Below, one piece after another: positions 1-12,183 of a DNA stretch of 64,000 nt (the first letter of the stretch is position 1; every line of letters starts with the position of its first letter). Below the pieces are notes generated by a model, which saw only the letters and a program-made list of their open reading frames with translations, was not told where the DNA came from and ran no database searches. The position numbers and the translations under genes are program-made. This DNA is from Palaemon carinicauda. Its lineage: Eukaryota > Arthropoda > Malacostraca > Decapoda > Palaemonidae. The stretch lies in the NCBI RefSeq assembly GCF_036898095.1, contig NC_090744.1, forward strand, positions 15,081,155 to 15,145,154, written 5' to 3'.

Positions 1-10
1 TTCAGAGGGA

Positions 11-1522
11 GTGTCTGACAGCGCCGTTGTCAGTCAACAGCCGTTGTTCGATACCCTCCTCAGAGCTCTTGTGCGGGCGATCAAGCCAGCCACCTCTGAC
101 TCGGGTCGCAAACCAGCGGCAGTTTTCTCCCCCCTGAAGAGCAAGAGAGGAGTCTCTCCCGTGGACCCTCCTCAGAGACCTAGGCGGTCCCCTCGCAGAT
201 CCTTAGGCAAGGTTCCTACTCCACCTCAGACCTTCTCGCCCTCCCCTGCAGAGGAGGTATACCCCTCCTCAGGGGAATCAGTCGAATAGGAGGACTTCTC
301 CATCGCACCAATGGAGGAAGTTCATCTCCCTCCTGAGAGGTCTCCTCGTCTTGAGGTGGAGAAGGACCTACCCCCTTCGCTTTTGGAGTCCTGTATCCCG
401 CCCAGGAGGGAATCTAAGGACTCTAAGACTATTCCTAAATCGTTGGCCAGGATCAGACAGGAGCAGCCTAGGGCGGTTGAGGATGCCTACATGTCCCCCC
501 AGGAAAAGCCCTTGGGGACAAGAGACTTCGCTGCAAGTCCATCGGGAGGCGAGCGCCAGGAGTTGGAACATGCATTCTGGCAAGTCCTGACCCTCATGAG
601 AAGTCTAAACGGGATCCCAGATCCTGAGGTCCCTCCTCTTGAAGGAAAGGACACAGTCCTGGATCGTATCTATGGCACTCAAAAGCCCTCTAGGGCCAGT
701 GCAGCTCTGCCCTGGTCTCAGGGGATGAAGAGTGCCAGAGAGAAGATTGAGGGACAACTCGAGGAGCTTGCCTCCTCCAGCAGGTCGAGTGCCGGGAATA
801 ATCTCCTCCCTCCCCCTCGAGTCCATCAGAGGAGGTATTTTGAGATCCTTGAGGAGTCTTCTCTGAGTCTTCCCCTACACCACTCCGTGGAAGCTCTCAC
901 AGGGGGAGTCTCTCTTGAGAGACTCTCCAACCGGCATGTGTCCTCGGCCACTGAGATCCAGAGTCATGAGAAGGTCATTAAGTGCGCCATATAGGCCGCT
1001 TCATGGCTAGACATCTGGCTGGGGTCTCTGGGCATTCTGGTGCGATCCGAGGATCTCTCCAAGGAAAGCACCAGGAAAGCGCTGGAGACCTTCCTCCTCT
1101 CGGGCACTCGGACCATCGAGTTCCTGTCCCACCAGGTCGCGAGCTTGTGGGCCAACACGATCCTCAAGCGTCGGGACGCGGTGGCTGAGAGGTTTCACCA
1201 GAAGGTCCCCAGCGCCAAGACTAGTAGGCTCAGACAATCTTCTGTCCTCAGCAAGAGTCTGTTCGAGCCTAAGGACATGGAGCTAACTGCCGAGAGGTGG
1301 AGGAAGTCCAATCAGGATTCCCTCATCCATAGGGCCCTGACATTAAGGCCCTACAAGCCTCCGGCAGTACAGCAGCCCCGCCCTGCCAGGGACACGAAGA
1401 AGACAACTGTAGCAGCAAAGCCCAAGGTGTCTAAGCCCTTTCCTGCCAAGGGCAGAAGGCGCAAGAAGTCCTCCAGGGAAAGCAAGAACCCTAGAGGTAC
1501 CGGCCGAGGCCTGAAATGCTAG
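11..1522 (+). pseudogene. DIRS-A gag-like ORF, three in-frame stops
   Basis: One reading frame runs through this interval with stops at 287-289, 992-994 and 1520-1522; the last may be the natural end. The product is rich in Pro, Ser, Arg and Lys, with no membrane segment and no zinc knuckle that I can see. Its last 60 residues are strongly basic (runs of Lys and Arg near 1395-1500), which fits nucleic-acid binding. It sits directly upstream of the RT frame, where DIRS elements encode their structural protein. The gag role is inferred from position and composition, not from a domain. The true start is probably left of the window. Confidence 0.6.
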
Positions 1523-1550
1523 GGGTGGCAATCCCCCTGCATGTCCACCA

Positions 1551-3476
1551 GTGGGGGGATGCCTTCAGAGTTGCGCAGCAAGGTGGCAGCAACTCGGGGC
1601 GGATACCTGGACAATTTCTGGGATTTCTCAAGGGTATCGCGTCCCGTTCACAGCATCTCTACCTCCCCTGACACCGGATCCAGTGTCGCTGAGCTCTCTT
1701 GCCATGGGGTCGGCAAAAGGGCAGGCCCTTCGGGCCGAAGTCCAGACCATGTTGGAGAAGAACGCGCTCCAGGAGGTCGTGGATGGGTCCCCTGGCTTCT
1801 ACAGTCGACTCTTTCTTGTGAAAAAGGCGTCTGGAGGCTGGAGACCAGTCATCGATCTCTTGACCCTGAACGGGTTTGTCAAACAGACTCCGTTCAACAT
1901 GGAGACAGCGGACACGGTCAGGCTTGCAGTGAGACCGCGAGATTTCATGTGCACACTGGATCTGAAGGACGCGTACTTCCAGATCGCGATCCACCCGTCT
2001 TCAAGGAAGTACCTAAGGTTTTGCCTAGATCACAAGATCTACTAGTTCAAGGTGTTGGGCTTCGGTCTCTCCACAGCACCTCAGGTGTTCACCAGAGTCT
2101 TCACCATCATCTCTTCGTGGGCACACAGGATCGGCATCCGTCTCCTTCGTTACCTGGACGACTGGCTGGTCCTAACAGACTCGGAGGTATCCCTTCTCCG
2201 CCACCGAGACAAGCTCCTCGAGGTTTGCCGGGATCTGGGGATCGTGGTAAACCTCGAAAAGGCTTCTCTGCAGCCCTCTCAGAGACTGGTATATCTAGGC
2301 ATGATCATAGACACCAATCTCCACAAAGCCTTCCCATCAGACGAAAGGATAGCAAGGCTGAGGAAGGTCGCGAGACCTTTCCTCACTCGAGAAGAACTCC
2401 TAGCCCAATCGTGGCTTCGTCTCCTCGGCCACCTCTCCTCTCTAACCCGCCTCGTTCCCAGCAGTCACCTCAGGATGAGATCCCTTCAGTGGCGACTGAA
2501 GTCCCGGTGGAGTCAAGGACTCGACTCCCCGGACATCTTGATCCCTATGGGATCTGTGGAACGGTTGGACCTGGAATGGTGGGTGGCAGACGAGAACCTA
2601 CGAAAGGGAGTGGATCTTCTCGTCTCCTCCCCAGATTTGATGTTGTTTTCGGACGCATCAAACAAGGGGTGGGGGGCCCACGTTCTGAACCACAAGGCCT
2701 CCGGCCTGTGGTCAGAATCAGAAAAGTACCTTCACGTAAACCTGCTGGAGATGAAGGCCGTTTTCCTGGGCCTTTAAAAGTTCCACCAAGTCCTGGCGGG
2801 TCACTCCGTAGTGGTGATGAGCGACAACACCACGGTGGTGGCTTACATCATCAAGCAGGGAGGTACCTTTTCGGAACTGCTGTCCCATCTTGCAGTAGAG
2901 ATCCTGAGATGGTCCGAGGTCCACTCGATATCACTTACAGCTCGCTTCATTCCAGGCAAGAGGAATGTGCTCGCCGACAGTCTGAGCAGAGCGATGCAGA
3001 TAGTGAGTACCGAGTGGTCTTTGAATCCTCAGATAACCAACAAAGTCCTGACTTTGTGGGGTTCCCCGACTGTGGACCTGTTCGCTACGGCGTTGAACAC
3101 CAAGCTTCCGCTGTACTGCTCCCCAGTCCCGGACCCCAAGGCCCTCTGGCAGGATGCCTTCCAACAACGGTGGGACAACGTCGACGTGCACGCCTTTCCC
3201 CTGTTCTGTCTGATGAGGAGGGTCCTCAACAAGGCCAGAACATCGGTCAATCTCTCGATGACCTTGATAGCTCCGCTATGGCATCACGCAGAGTGGTTTC
3301 CGGACCTTCTGCAGCTCCTCACGGAGATCCCGAGGGAACTCCCTCCACGTCATGAGCTACTTAAACAACCACACTCCAACATCTTTCACAAAGCCGTAGC
3401 TTCGCTTCGACTTCACGCCTGGAGACTATCCAGCATCTCCTCAAAGAGAGAGGATTTTTGCAACAAGTTGCGGTAA
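1551..3476 (+). pseudogene. DIRS-A reverse transcriptase-RNase H, two in-frame stops
   Basis: The protein would copy element RNA to DNA and degrade the template. RT motifs in order are VIDLLTLNGFV, a TLDLKDAYF block (near 1960) and the catalytic YLDDW (near 2150). RNase H follows with FSDASNKGWG (about 2640), a NLLEMKAVF Glu block (about 2740), MSDNTTVVAY (about 2820) and NVLADSLSR (about 2965), so all four acidic positions are present. All parts are in one frame, but TAG at 2043-2045 and TAA at 2775-2777 interrupt it. The 3' end overlaps the recombinase frame by about 20 bases. Decayed copy. Confidence 0.9.
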
Positions 3477-4464
3477 GGAGGTCTGGCCACCTGCGCAGGT
3501 CATCCGCAGGAGTCTACCAGGCGAAGTGGCGAAATTTCTGTGGTTGGTGCCGTGGAAGGGGTATCTCTCCCCTCGATGCCACTTTACCAGCAATAGCGGA
3601 GTTCCTTGTGTATCTGCAGGAAGAAATGCGCCTTTCAGTCTCGGCAGTGAAAGGCTATCGCTCAGCCTAAAGTCTTACCTTCAGGCTCAAAGGAATGGAT
3701 ATTTCCTCCTCGCTGGAACTGTCTCTGCTCATACGGAGTTATGAACTTACTTGCCCTCAGTCGAAAGTGAGACCTCCTCCTTGGAACGTGGTTCGAGTCC
3801 TCAGGTCTCTTAAGAGGCCTCCCTACGAACCATTACGCCAGGCTTCAGATCGCCACCTTACCTGGAAGACGGTGTTCCTGCTAGCTTTGGCCTCAGCCAA
3901 GCGAGTCAGCGAACTACATGGTCTCTCCTACGACGTCGCCCATTCAAGGGGATGGGGGGAGGTAACGTTCAGCTTCGTCCCTGAGTTTGTTGCTAAGACT
4001 CAGAACCCAGGAGTGCCGGACCCTAGGTTCGACTCTTTCCAGGTCTCGAGTCTTCGTTCTGTAACAGATGACCCAGACCATCTCCTACTGTGCCCAGTCA
4101 GGAGTCTGAGGTTGTATCTGAAAAGAACAGCTGCAGTCCGGCCCCAGGTGCGAGCCTTGTTTGTTAGCACCGGGCCAACGAAGAAGAGGGTCACCAAAAA
4201 CACCATCTCGGCCTGGATCCGCAAGGTAATCCACCTGGCCTTGAGTTCTGACCCTCCCCGTCACGGCGCCCTAGGGCGCATGATGTTAGGGGCATGGCTG
4301 CGTCCCTGGCCTTCAAGAAGAACTTTTCTGTGACGCAGGTCTTGCAAGCTGGGGTCTGGAAGCGTCAGACTACCTTCACAGTCCACTACCTGCAAGACGT
4401 GTCACACAGGAGGCTCGACACGTTTTCTATCGGCCCTGTGGTGGCTGCACAACAGCTGGTCTAA
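3458..4464 (+). pseudogene. DIRS-A tyrosine recombinase, stop and frameshift
   Basis: This is a phage-integrase-like tyrosine recombinase that would join the circular cDNA to the target. The catalytic Arg lies in SAKRVSELHGL (about 3897-3930), the H-x-x-R pair in AHDVRGMAAS (about 4276-4305) and the nucleophilic Tyr in FTVHYLQDV (about 4376-4400). TAA at 3668-3670 breaks the N-terminal core-binding half. A frameshift between about 4250 and 4275 separates the Arg from the H-x-x-R and Tyr motifs. The shifted frame ends at TAA 4462-4464. Catalytic residues are preserved but are not on one frame. Confidence 0.88.
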
Positions 4465-4936
4465 CCTCAGGCTCCTAATTGGACAAGTAGCAGAAGGTTG
4501 AGGGCATTGTTACCCGGTTTTAGTCTGTGTGAATGAAAAGATCTGTCTGGCCCTTTTCTTTTCTTCATCCTCTCCTCCCTTGGAGAAAAACAGCATCCTG
4601 GGTTCTTTGCACAGCTGACCTCGAACCTCTGCAGGTAAGCCATGCTTCCTTGTGTTCCTAGTAATAACTTGTAATACTGTCATGTCCCCATACCCTGACG
4701 AGGTGGTATTGGGTAGTCCTAGCCTAGATTTCCTTATTAAAGACTCCAGGTCAACTTCCTAGGACGTGTCACTGCTCACCTTCACACACAAGTTACGTAG
4801 GCCGCAGCAGTCCTTGACTGCCTGCAAGGTGCAGGGACCCCAACCCTGGAGTTGCTTCATGAACTCGGGTTCGGGGCCCCCGGGCAAGCCAAAGCCAGTA
4901 TGGCAGGGGACTTACCTCCCTTCCTAAGGGTTGAGT
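4465..4936 (+). other. DIRS-A 3' untranslated region
   Basis: No ORF of note. It lies between the recombinase stop and the internal complementary region. I see no repeats or RNA gene in it. Confidence 0.6.
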
Positions 4937-5038
4937 CACCCCATGTAAATAGCGTGGTTTGTATTCAGTTACGGAACAAATGACAAATTCGTAGATAATT
5001 TGTATTTTTCTTAACGATACAAACCTAGCTATTTACAG
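4937..5038 (+). repeat. DIRS-A internal complementary region
   Basis: The right two thirds (about 4975-5038) is the reverse complement of the element's 3' end at 5233-5295, with one mismatch seen. The left third begins with a similar GTAAATAGC.TGGTTTGTA block and should match the 5' end outside the window. This is the DIRS arrangement, in which both ends are complementary to an internal stretch next to the 3' ITR. Confidence 0.75.
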
Positions 5039-5295
5039 TTATGTGCCCGCCAGCCTTGTTCATCAAGATAAGTCCTACCTCTAAGTAAAGTGGATGAATT
5101 ACCGGTGTGTGTGAGAGTGGAGGGGTAGCAAGCTGCTCCCCCCCCCTCGCCCCCCGCTAACTAGCGGTGGGGTAGGAAACCCTCGTTAAAACTTTATGGC
5201 TCGTCATCGGCTGCGCCGAAGTAATTACCCAATGTAAATAGCTAGGTTTGTATCGTTAGGAAAAATACAAATTATCTACGAATTTGTCATTTTAG
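5039..5295 (+). repeat. DIRS-A 3' terminal region
   Basis: The outer arm, 5233-5295, pairs with 4975-5038 across about 195 bases. The inner part carries a C-rich tract (about 5135-5160). The element stops where similarity to gypsy-2 pol starts, at about 5296. Confidence 0.7.
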
Positions 5296-7869
5296 TTTTG
5301 AAACCTGACAGTGCTCCAGATTTTGTGCTCCCAGACCAGTACCGTATGCATTGAAAAGTGCAGTTGAAAAAGAAATCAGGAGATTAGAAAATGAAGGTTC
5401 CTGGGAAAAGGTTACACCTTCAGATCGGGCTACTCCATTACTACCTATTGTGAAGGAAAATGGTCAGGTTAGATTATGTGGAGATTACAAAGTGACGTTG
5501 AATCCACAACTGCAAGTAGCTCAACATCCATTGCCAAATCTGAAAGACAAGTTTGCAACAATGTCAGGATGCTGTGTTTTTTCTAAGTTAGATTTAAGAC
5601 AAGCATTTCAACAGCTTCCCATGGATGAAAGTTCACAAGAATTATGTACAGTAAAAACATCCTTAGGTTTGTTTAGGCAAAAGAGATTACCTTATGGAGT
5701 TGCAAGTAGTCCAGCTATATGGCAACAAACTATGGATAAGATTTTTTCAGGAGTGCAAGGAGTATTCATTTTCATAGATGATATTTTAATTGCTGGTAAA
5801 GACAAAAGAGAACATAGAGAAAGATTACGAACAGTTCTGAAGAAGTTGAAGGATCATAGTATTAGAATGAATAGAAGTAAATGTATTTTAGAAGTTGATT
5901 CAGTGGAATTTTTAGGTTTTGTAATTAATGGCAAAGGTATTGACAACACTAAGGAGAAGATTAAAGCTGAACAATCTACAGAAGTACCAGAAAATGTTAA
6001 GGAATTACAATAATTTTTAGGTTTAGTAACATTTTATGGGAATTTCATTCAGAATTTGTCTACAATTGCACATCCATTGTATAATTTGTTAAATAAGGAC
6101 GTAGAATGGAAGTGGACAAAAGAGTGTCAGGAATCTTTTGAAAGAATCAAACAGGAAATAACATCACCTACATTCCTAGTAAAATATCAAATGGATTTAC
6201 CTGTTAAATTAGTATGTGATGCATCAAACATAGGTTTAGGTGCAGTATTATCTCATGTAATGCCAGATGGAACAGAAAAACCAATGCATTCACTTCTAGA
6301 GTATTGAACAAGGCAGAAAGGAATTACTCTCAAATAGAAAAAGAAGGTTTAGCATTAGTGCATGGAGTTAAGAAATTGCATATGTATCTTTATTGTAGGA
6401 AAAGTTCACACTTGTTACAGATCATAAACCTTTATTAGCAATATTGGATCCAAAAGTAAGTTTATCTATGTTGGTAGCTGCAAGACTACAACGTTGGGCA
6501 ATTACGTTAGCCGCGTACCATTTGATATAGAATACCGTCCAACATCAAAAATGGGTAATACAGATGCTTTATATAGATTACCAGTACACAAAGCTCCAGA
6601 AGAGTATGATGACAGTGCTGTTAATTTCTGTATATGATGTACCAATTACAGCAAAGGATGTAGCACACAGTACTGAAAGTGACCCAGTACTTAGTAAGGT
6701 TTTAGAGAGTTTAATGACAGGTAGGGGCTTATGTGGAAAAGAGGAAAATTGTAAATTCTATAAGGATATATGGTATGAACTGAGTGTAACACAAGGAATA
6801 GTGATGAGAGGTTCAAGGGTATTCATTCCTAATTCACGGAGGAAAAAGGTTTTGTCTGAAATACATGGTGATCACCCAGGTATTGTAAGATCAAAGTCAA
6901 TTGCAAGAACTTTTGTATGGTGGCCAGGTATAGATAAAGATATGGAATCTTATATAAGGAATTGTATGAATTGTGTTATGCAACAGAACAATCCTCAATT
7001 TGCTAGAATGCACCCATGGGAATTACACAGGTATCCATGGCAAAGAGTGGATGTAGGTTTTGCAAGTCCTTTTTTAAATTATTTGTTTTTGATAGTAGTA
7101 GATGCTTACAGTAAGTGGCCAGAAGTCATTCCTATGAAGACAACAACGTCTTATGCCACAATAAAAGAGTTAATGCAAATTTTTTCTACACATGGTATTC
7201 CAGAAAGAATTGTTACAGATAATGGTCCACAATTTACCTCACAAGAGTTTAAAGAATTTTGTAATATCAATGGTATAAAACATATATTTTCAGCAACGTA
7301 TCATCCCTCTACCAATGGAGAAGCTGAAAGGTTTGTTCAAACATTTAAACAGAATATGAAGTGTAGAAAAGCTAATTTAGGTAACATATTTTTGCATGTA
7401 TCAAATTTTTTATTGTCTTATAGAGCAACGCCGCACAGCACAACAGGCGTGACACCATCAAATTGGTTGATGGGGAGGAGGATAAGGGGTAAGTTAGATT
7501 TGTTCTATCCAAGTTTGTAAAGTTATTTGGAATATAAAGGTTATAAACACGTTGAAGATCGTACAACACTCCAGAGAAGTGGTACCAGGAGAGATTGTAA
7601 GAGAGATAGGAAATTTACATTATGATGGTCAAGTTGGTAGAAATATTGTAAAACGTCATGTTGATCAATTATAACCATTAAACAGAAATACAGTAGAGCA
7701 TGTGAATGTTAGAGATGGAAAACTTTCAGAAGTAGTTGGATCAAATAAGTCAAATATTAACCAAGATGCTTGAACTTCAAATGTAGATTCAGAACCAATC
7801 CATATACCAGTACAAGATGAGGTTAGAGTGCTTCCTAATAGGATTAATAGAGGAAAGCCCCCTGAGAGA
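5296..7869 (+). pseudogene. pol: Gypsy-1 pol: RT, RNase H, integrase (broken)
   Basis: RT spans about 5310-6013 with KLDLRQAFQQ and catalytic FIDDILIAG near 5780. RNase H (6014-6600) contains LVCDASNIGLGAVLS but has stops and frameshifts at 6011, near 6290, near 6400 and near 6525. Integrase (about 6640-7520) has the HHCC finger (EIHGDHPG then CMNC, 6860-6975) and the DDE set: Asp near 7050, TDNGPQF near 7215, NGEAER near 7315. The C-terminal tail (7521-7869) has lost about 45 bases near 7545 relative to gypsy-2 and carries several stops. It ends exactly at the DIRS-B insertion. Confidence 0.92.
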
Positions 7870-8250
7870 ACGGATTTTGAGCGAAGCGAAAAATCTATTT
7901 TTGGGTGAGGTACCCATGTCGTCCTGATGGAAGTTCCTTCATTAGTAGCTTCCTAGGTTATATTTGACTACAGTGATATATCCCAGAGAATTTACCAAAG
8001 GTATCCAGAATTCTAACTCCTGGAGCGAATATCCCTTTAAGATTTTTAATAAGGGATATCACATAAAATCAGAGGACATATTCTTGACACGTCTCATAGC
8101 TATCTACACCCCTAATAGCGTTTTCGCTTTGAGGGGAAAAAGTGGCAAGAATATTATAGAGCCGTTATTAAGGCAACGCTCCTACTGTACTGTAAATAGG
8201 CGCCACCCCGCCGCCCCGTGGCGCCATCCAGCCATTCTTTGTAGCTTTGT
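7870..8250 (-). repeat. DIRS-B 3' inverted terminal repeat
   Basis: It is nearly identical to the reverse complement of 16188-16543. The outermost bases (7870 onward) start ACGGATTTTGAGCGAAGCG, a tip that the opposite end lacks. Confidence 0.9.
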
Positions 8251-8310
8251 AGGTGTAACAGATACAGGATATTAGGGAGGGAATCGTTATCCTTTGTCAA
8301 AAGGAGGGCG

Positions 8311-8384
8311 GGTCCATCAGGACGACATGGCTACCTCACCCAAAAATAGCTCAGGCCATGTTGTGCTGATGAAAGTTTACCAGA
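8311..8384 (-). repeat. DIRS-B internal complementary region
   Basis: It joins the complement of the 3' end (CATCAGGACGACATGG) to the complement of the 5' end (GGCCATGTTGTGCTGATG). Unlike C, D and G it lacks the about 30-base hairpin segment between the two halves, so it has lost sequence relative to the element's own 3' tip. Confidence 0.8.
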
Positions 8385-9257
8385 GCATTAATGTATCTGT
8401 GGATTTTCAATAGTGCCGTTCATCTCGAGATAAGTTTTCCTTTTGGCCCTCAGGACCTAGAGACACTTGACGTTACCGTTAAAAACGTCCTTCAACTGAT
8501 CATATCGGATGTCAGTGCTTCCAGCCCCCTACAGGGAAGAGTCTGGGTAGACTTTAGGAAAAAACCCGAGGATTGTGAGTTCAAGGAACAGACTAGCAAA
8601 CAGTTTGTATATTAGTGTCGTCATAGACGTAAAGCATAGATTGTACTTAGATGGAATTGATCTGTGTAGGTTACTGAAGAACCTCCCAAGTCTGGATGTT
8701 GATAAAGACAGACAGGTTTATACGCATGTAGGAAACCTTAGTTCGGTAATATAGACAGTTTAGTACAATAAGACCTTACCTGGTTGCTCGGAACAGTAAT
8801 AATCTCAGTTCCTGGTGTTTTCCTAGATAATAATAGGATCAAAAGATGCTCTGGCATATATATAAAGTTTAGAATATTTGGGGCGAAATGAGATGCAAAG
8901 ATTCCTACTATTGTTTATTACAAAAGTAATAATGGAAATCAAGGTTGTAACAATCAATTACTTTTTCAGTTTATGCTGAGTGAATCTGCATAGGAGCTTA
9001 ATTGGTAATAACAGAAATACATAAAGTTTCACCTGAAAAAGGAACACAAGCCACTCTATTGGAAATATGTAAAGATTTCACCATGTATTCTGTTGTTACA
9101 AGGAACACTATGCATATAGATATGCATGGCACATGTGTTGGTCTATTATGCTGAATGTCACCTGTGTAGTTAGAACAGTCTAATAGTTTCGACACTAGAC
9201 ACATTACTCACATGATATACCTTAAGAGTCTATCATATACACTGTTCTTTGCAGAGG
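8385..9257 (-). other. DIRS-B 3' UTR
   Basis: AT-rich sequence between the recombinase stop and the ICR, alignable by eye with the G 3' UTR (60402-61166). No coding potential seen. Confidence 0.6.
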
Positions 9258-10320
9258 TCAGGTGGCAGGTTTCAGAACACTACCTGCTGCCACCATGAAA
9301 TGTTTAATTTCCTGTAGTTGCTTCGCGTAGTGTTTGAAGAAGACTCTGGATGACTTCCATCCAGTATAAGCGCGAAGGCTTTCAAACGACATAGTCTGAA
9401 AGAAATTAAGGGACGAGGCAACTTTCCTCGGATCATGACCTGCGGGTGTACTGTCTGGATCCGCTCTGCGAATGAAATAGGTGATTTTCGCCCTTATCTG
9501 TTTCAAGGATAATGTTGAACCTGATGTTTCTCCCCTGAAAAGCTGACCTCCCTTAAAGTCTGAAGTTCAATGAAGATAGACCTTTAGGCATTCCACTGGG
9601 CAGAGGGATGCTTCTTCCTTCAGAGGGCAGATTCTCCAGGGACCCCATCTCTTATTGGAAGCTCGTTCTTGGCGAGAAACGTTGGGTCCGGAAAAAGGTT
9701 CAGTTCTCTGCAGTCTGTGAACTGAATGTGGCCATCATCCCTCGAGAGGGCCACTATTTCGCTGACTCTGGCTCCCGAGGCTAGTGCAAATAAGAATATC
9801 ACCTTTTGAGTCAAGTCCTTTAGCGAACAATCTTCATTGTTCAGAGTTGATGCTAAGTGAAGAACCTTGTCCAGACACCATGAAATGGGCTTTGCAGGGG
9901 CTGCGGGCCGAAATTTAGCGCAGGCTTTGGGAATCTTGTTGAAGATTTCGTTAGAGAAGTCTACCTGGAAGGCATAAAGCACTGGTCTGGTTATGGCAGA
10001 TTTGCACATAGTGATCGTATTGGCTGCTAGACGTTGTTCATGGAGATGGATGAAGAAGGACAAACAAAAATCCATAGAAATCTCCTTAGGTTTCTTTTCC
10101 TTGACAAAGGCGACCTATTTTTTCCAGGAAGACTCATATTGTCTTCTTGTTGACTTTGACTTGTATTCTTCTAAGAAGTCAATCCTGTCCTTTGAAATCC
10201 CGAACCTTTTCTTGACTGCTAAGGTAAGAAAATCATGAGATGAAGGTTCCGGGACTCTGTGATGAAGCTGAGACAGTCAATTTCTGCACTTGCTGAGTCA
10301 GAACTGAATCCGGCAACGGG
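9258..10320 (-). pseudogene. DIRS-B tyrosine recombinase, broken
   Basis: The N-terminal SAM-like half carries DFCLSFFIHLH (near 10070). The catalytic Arg is in SGARVSEIVALS (about 9780-9745), H-x-x-R in AGHDPRKVASS (about 9445-9410) and Tyr in FFKHYAKQ (about 9340-9315). All catalytic residues are intact. A stop precedes 10075, and a frameshift near 9640-9620 separates the Arg from the H-x-x-R and Tyr motifs, so no single frame encodes the enzyme. The natural stop is at 9258-9260. The ORF probably began much further upstream, overlapping RNase H (see findings). Confidence 0.88.
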
Positions 10321-12107
10321 ATTAGCTTCAGGCATAGTTCCGTTACTAGGGGGAACCAAACGCTATTGGGCCACTTGTGGGCCACTATCGCTGCTGTCCC
10401 ATTAAAGGATCTAAGCTTGTCGAGGACTTTCAGCAGAAGGTTGGAGGGAACAGGTATATCTTGGACCATCTGTTCCAGTCTATAGACATCGCATCCGTTG
10501 CTTCCGCTAGAGGGTCCTCGTACAGGGCTACATACCGGGGTAGCTTCTTGTTGTCGCTCGTTGCGAAGAGGTCTATCTGCAGTCCTGGGACTTTACGTAA
10601 GATGAAGGAGAATGATCTTGCGTCTAGGGACCATTCTGACTCTACTGGGTTGAACCTGGAAAGAGCATTCGCCGTCACATTGCGGAATCCTTGAAGGTGG
10701 ACTGCTGACATGTGCCATCTCTTCTTCTCCGCTAGTCGGAGGATGGCCAGTATTACTTGATTCAATTGAGGCGATCTCGAGCTCTGTTGATTTAGGCATC
10801 TCATTACAACCTCGCTATCTAGGTCCAGACGGATGTGGATCGAGCAGCGAAGTTTCAGTTTCTTCAGTGAGAGAAAAACTGCCATGGCTTCCAAAAAGTT
10901 GATGTGGAATGTTTTGAAGAGGGTAGACCAGGTTCCTTGGACTTTCCGATGATGAGAGTGGCCTCCCCACCCTTCCTTTGAGGCATCCGTGTGAACAGTG
11001 GCTGATGGTGGAGGTAGTTGCAAGGGTACCTTCTTCTTTAGGTTCTTGACCTCCGACCATGGCTTGAGTAGGGATCGCAGACAATTTGGTATAGGTCTCT
11101 TTAGATCTCTTCGAGCGTTTGATGCGTATTTTCTCCAAACTCCTGATGCATCTTTTAATTGTGCTCTCAACACTGGATCTGTCACTGAGGCAAGCTGGAG
11201 GGACCCCAGCACACTCTCCTGTTGCCTTCTTGATATCCAGGCGGATTGAAGGAGTCTCTTGAAAGATCCCGCTATCTCTTTCCTCTTCTTTGATGGAATG
11301 GAAAGGCAGTGTGACTGTAAGTCCCAGTGGACACCCAGCCACTGGAACGTCTGAGCTGGAAAAAGACGAGACTTTTCCAAGTTGATCTTGAATCCTAGAT
11401 GTTCCAGGAACTGGATCACTTCCTTGGAGGCTTGCGTGCACTCCTCCTTGGATGTTCCCCACACCAGCCAGTCCGTCCAGGTAGGCTACTACCTGAATTC
11501 CTTTTAGGCGTAATTGATGAATGACTGCATTCACAAGCTTGGTGAATACCCTTGGAGCTATGTTTAGGCCAAAGGGCATAGCTCTGAAGACGTATTGTCT
11601 TTTCTGTAGTTTGAACCCTAGGTAGGGGGAAACTTGACGGTTGATTGGTACATGCCAGTACGCATCCCTCATGTCTATGGAGACTGCATATGCCTGTTTG
11701 AGCAAAAGGTTCCTTATGTGTTGAAGCATCAGCATTCTGAACTTGTAGTTCACTATGAACTTGTTGAGTGGTGATAGGTCCAAAATGACTCTGAGCTTTT
11801 CCGAGTCCTTTTTCGGAACACAAAATAGCCTTCCTTGGAATTTGATGGACTTCGCCCTTCTTATAACCCTCTTGTTTGAGAGTTCCTGAACATATTCTTC
11901 CAATATGAGGGTTGAGTGTTGGAAGAATTGATGGAAGTTGGGTGGAGTTGCATTCCAACTCCACCCCAGTCCATTCTTGACTAGGGTGTGGGCCCAGGGA
12001 TCGAAGGTCCAACGATCCCGGAAGAGAAGAAGTCTCCCTCCTACCGGTAGCATCTCACTTGGAGTGCTGGTTGGAGGAATTACCTCCTTGGCCACGTCCA
12101 CGTCCAC
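10233..12107 (-). pseudogene. DIRS-B RT-RNase H, two frameshifts
   Basis: The first block is LPVGGRLLLFRDRWTF (near 12050), followed by LRVILDLSPLNKF, SIDMRDAYWHVP and AMPFGLNIAPR. The catalytic YLDD is disrupted by one extra base at about 11476, which changes frame exactly at the active site. RNase H then shows HTDASKEGWGGHSH, NFLEAMAVFLSL and DLDSEVVMRC; the last acidic motif reads TANALSR instead of the TADALSR of DIRS-G, so its Asp is replaced by Asn. A second frameshift lies near 10435. The C-terminal DLFATSDNKKLPRYV and YLFPP block is typical of DIRS proteins and may be the remnant of the methyltransferase-like domain reported for the group. Confidence 0.9.
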
Positions 12108-12183
12108 CTCTGTTGCCCCTGCCTCTGGAGGGGTGCTTAGAGGATCCTCAAAAGGAACCTCGAGACTTGGGCCTGAAAGTCAT

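Larger units (their letters stand above)
1..5295 (+). mobile_element. DIRS-A, YR retrotransposon, 5' end cut by window
   Basis: The gene order gag, RT-RNase H, tyrosine recombinase on the plus strand is that of DIRS-group retrotransposons, which integrate by a tyrosine recombinase rather than a DDE integrase. The 3' part has an internal complementary region and an inverted terminal arm. The ends do not resemble those of DIRS-B to G, and the proteins differ throughout, so this is a separate family. The right boundary at about 5295 joins the pol gene of gypsy-1 in the RT region, so A was inserted into that element. The 5' terminus lies before base 1. Confidence 0.85.

Noticed and set aside
1541..3355. 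604-codon plus-strand ORF overlapping DIRS-A RT
   Set aside because: Different frame from all RT and RNase H motifs. It may parallel the overlap seen in C, but it ends before the A recombinase and I see no domain, so it is not listed as a gene.
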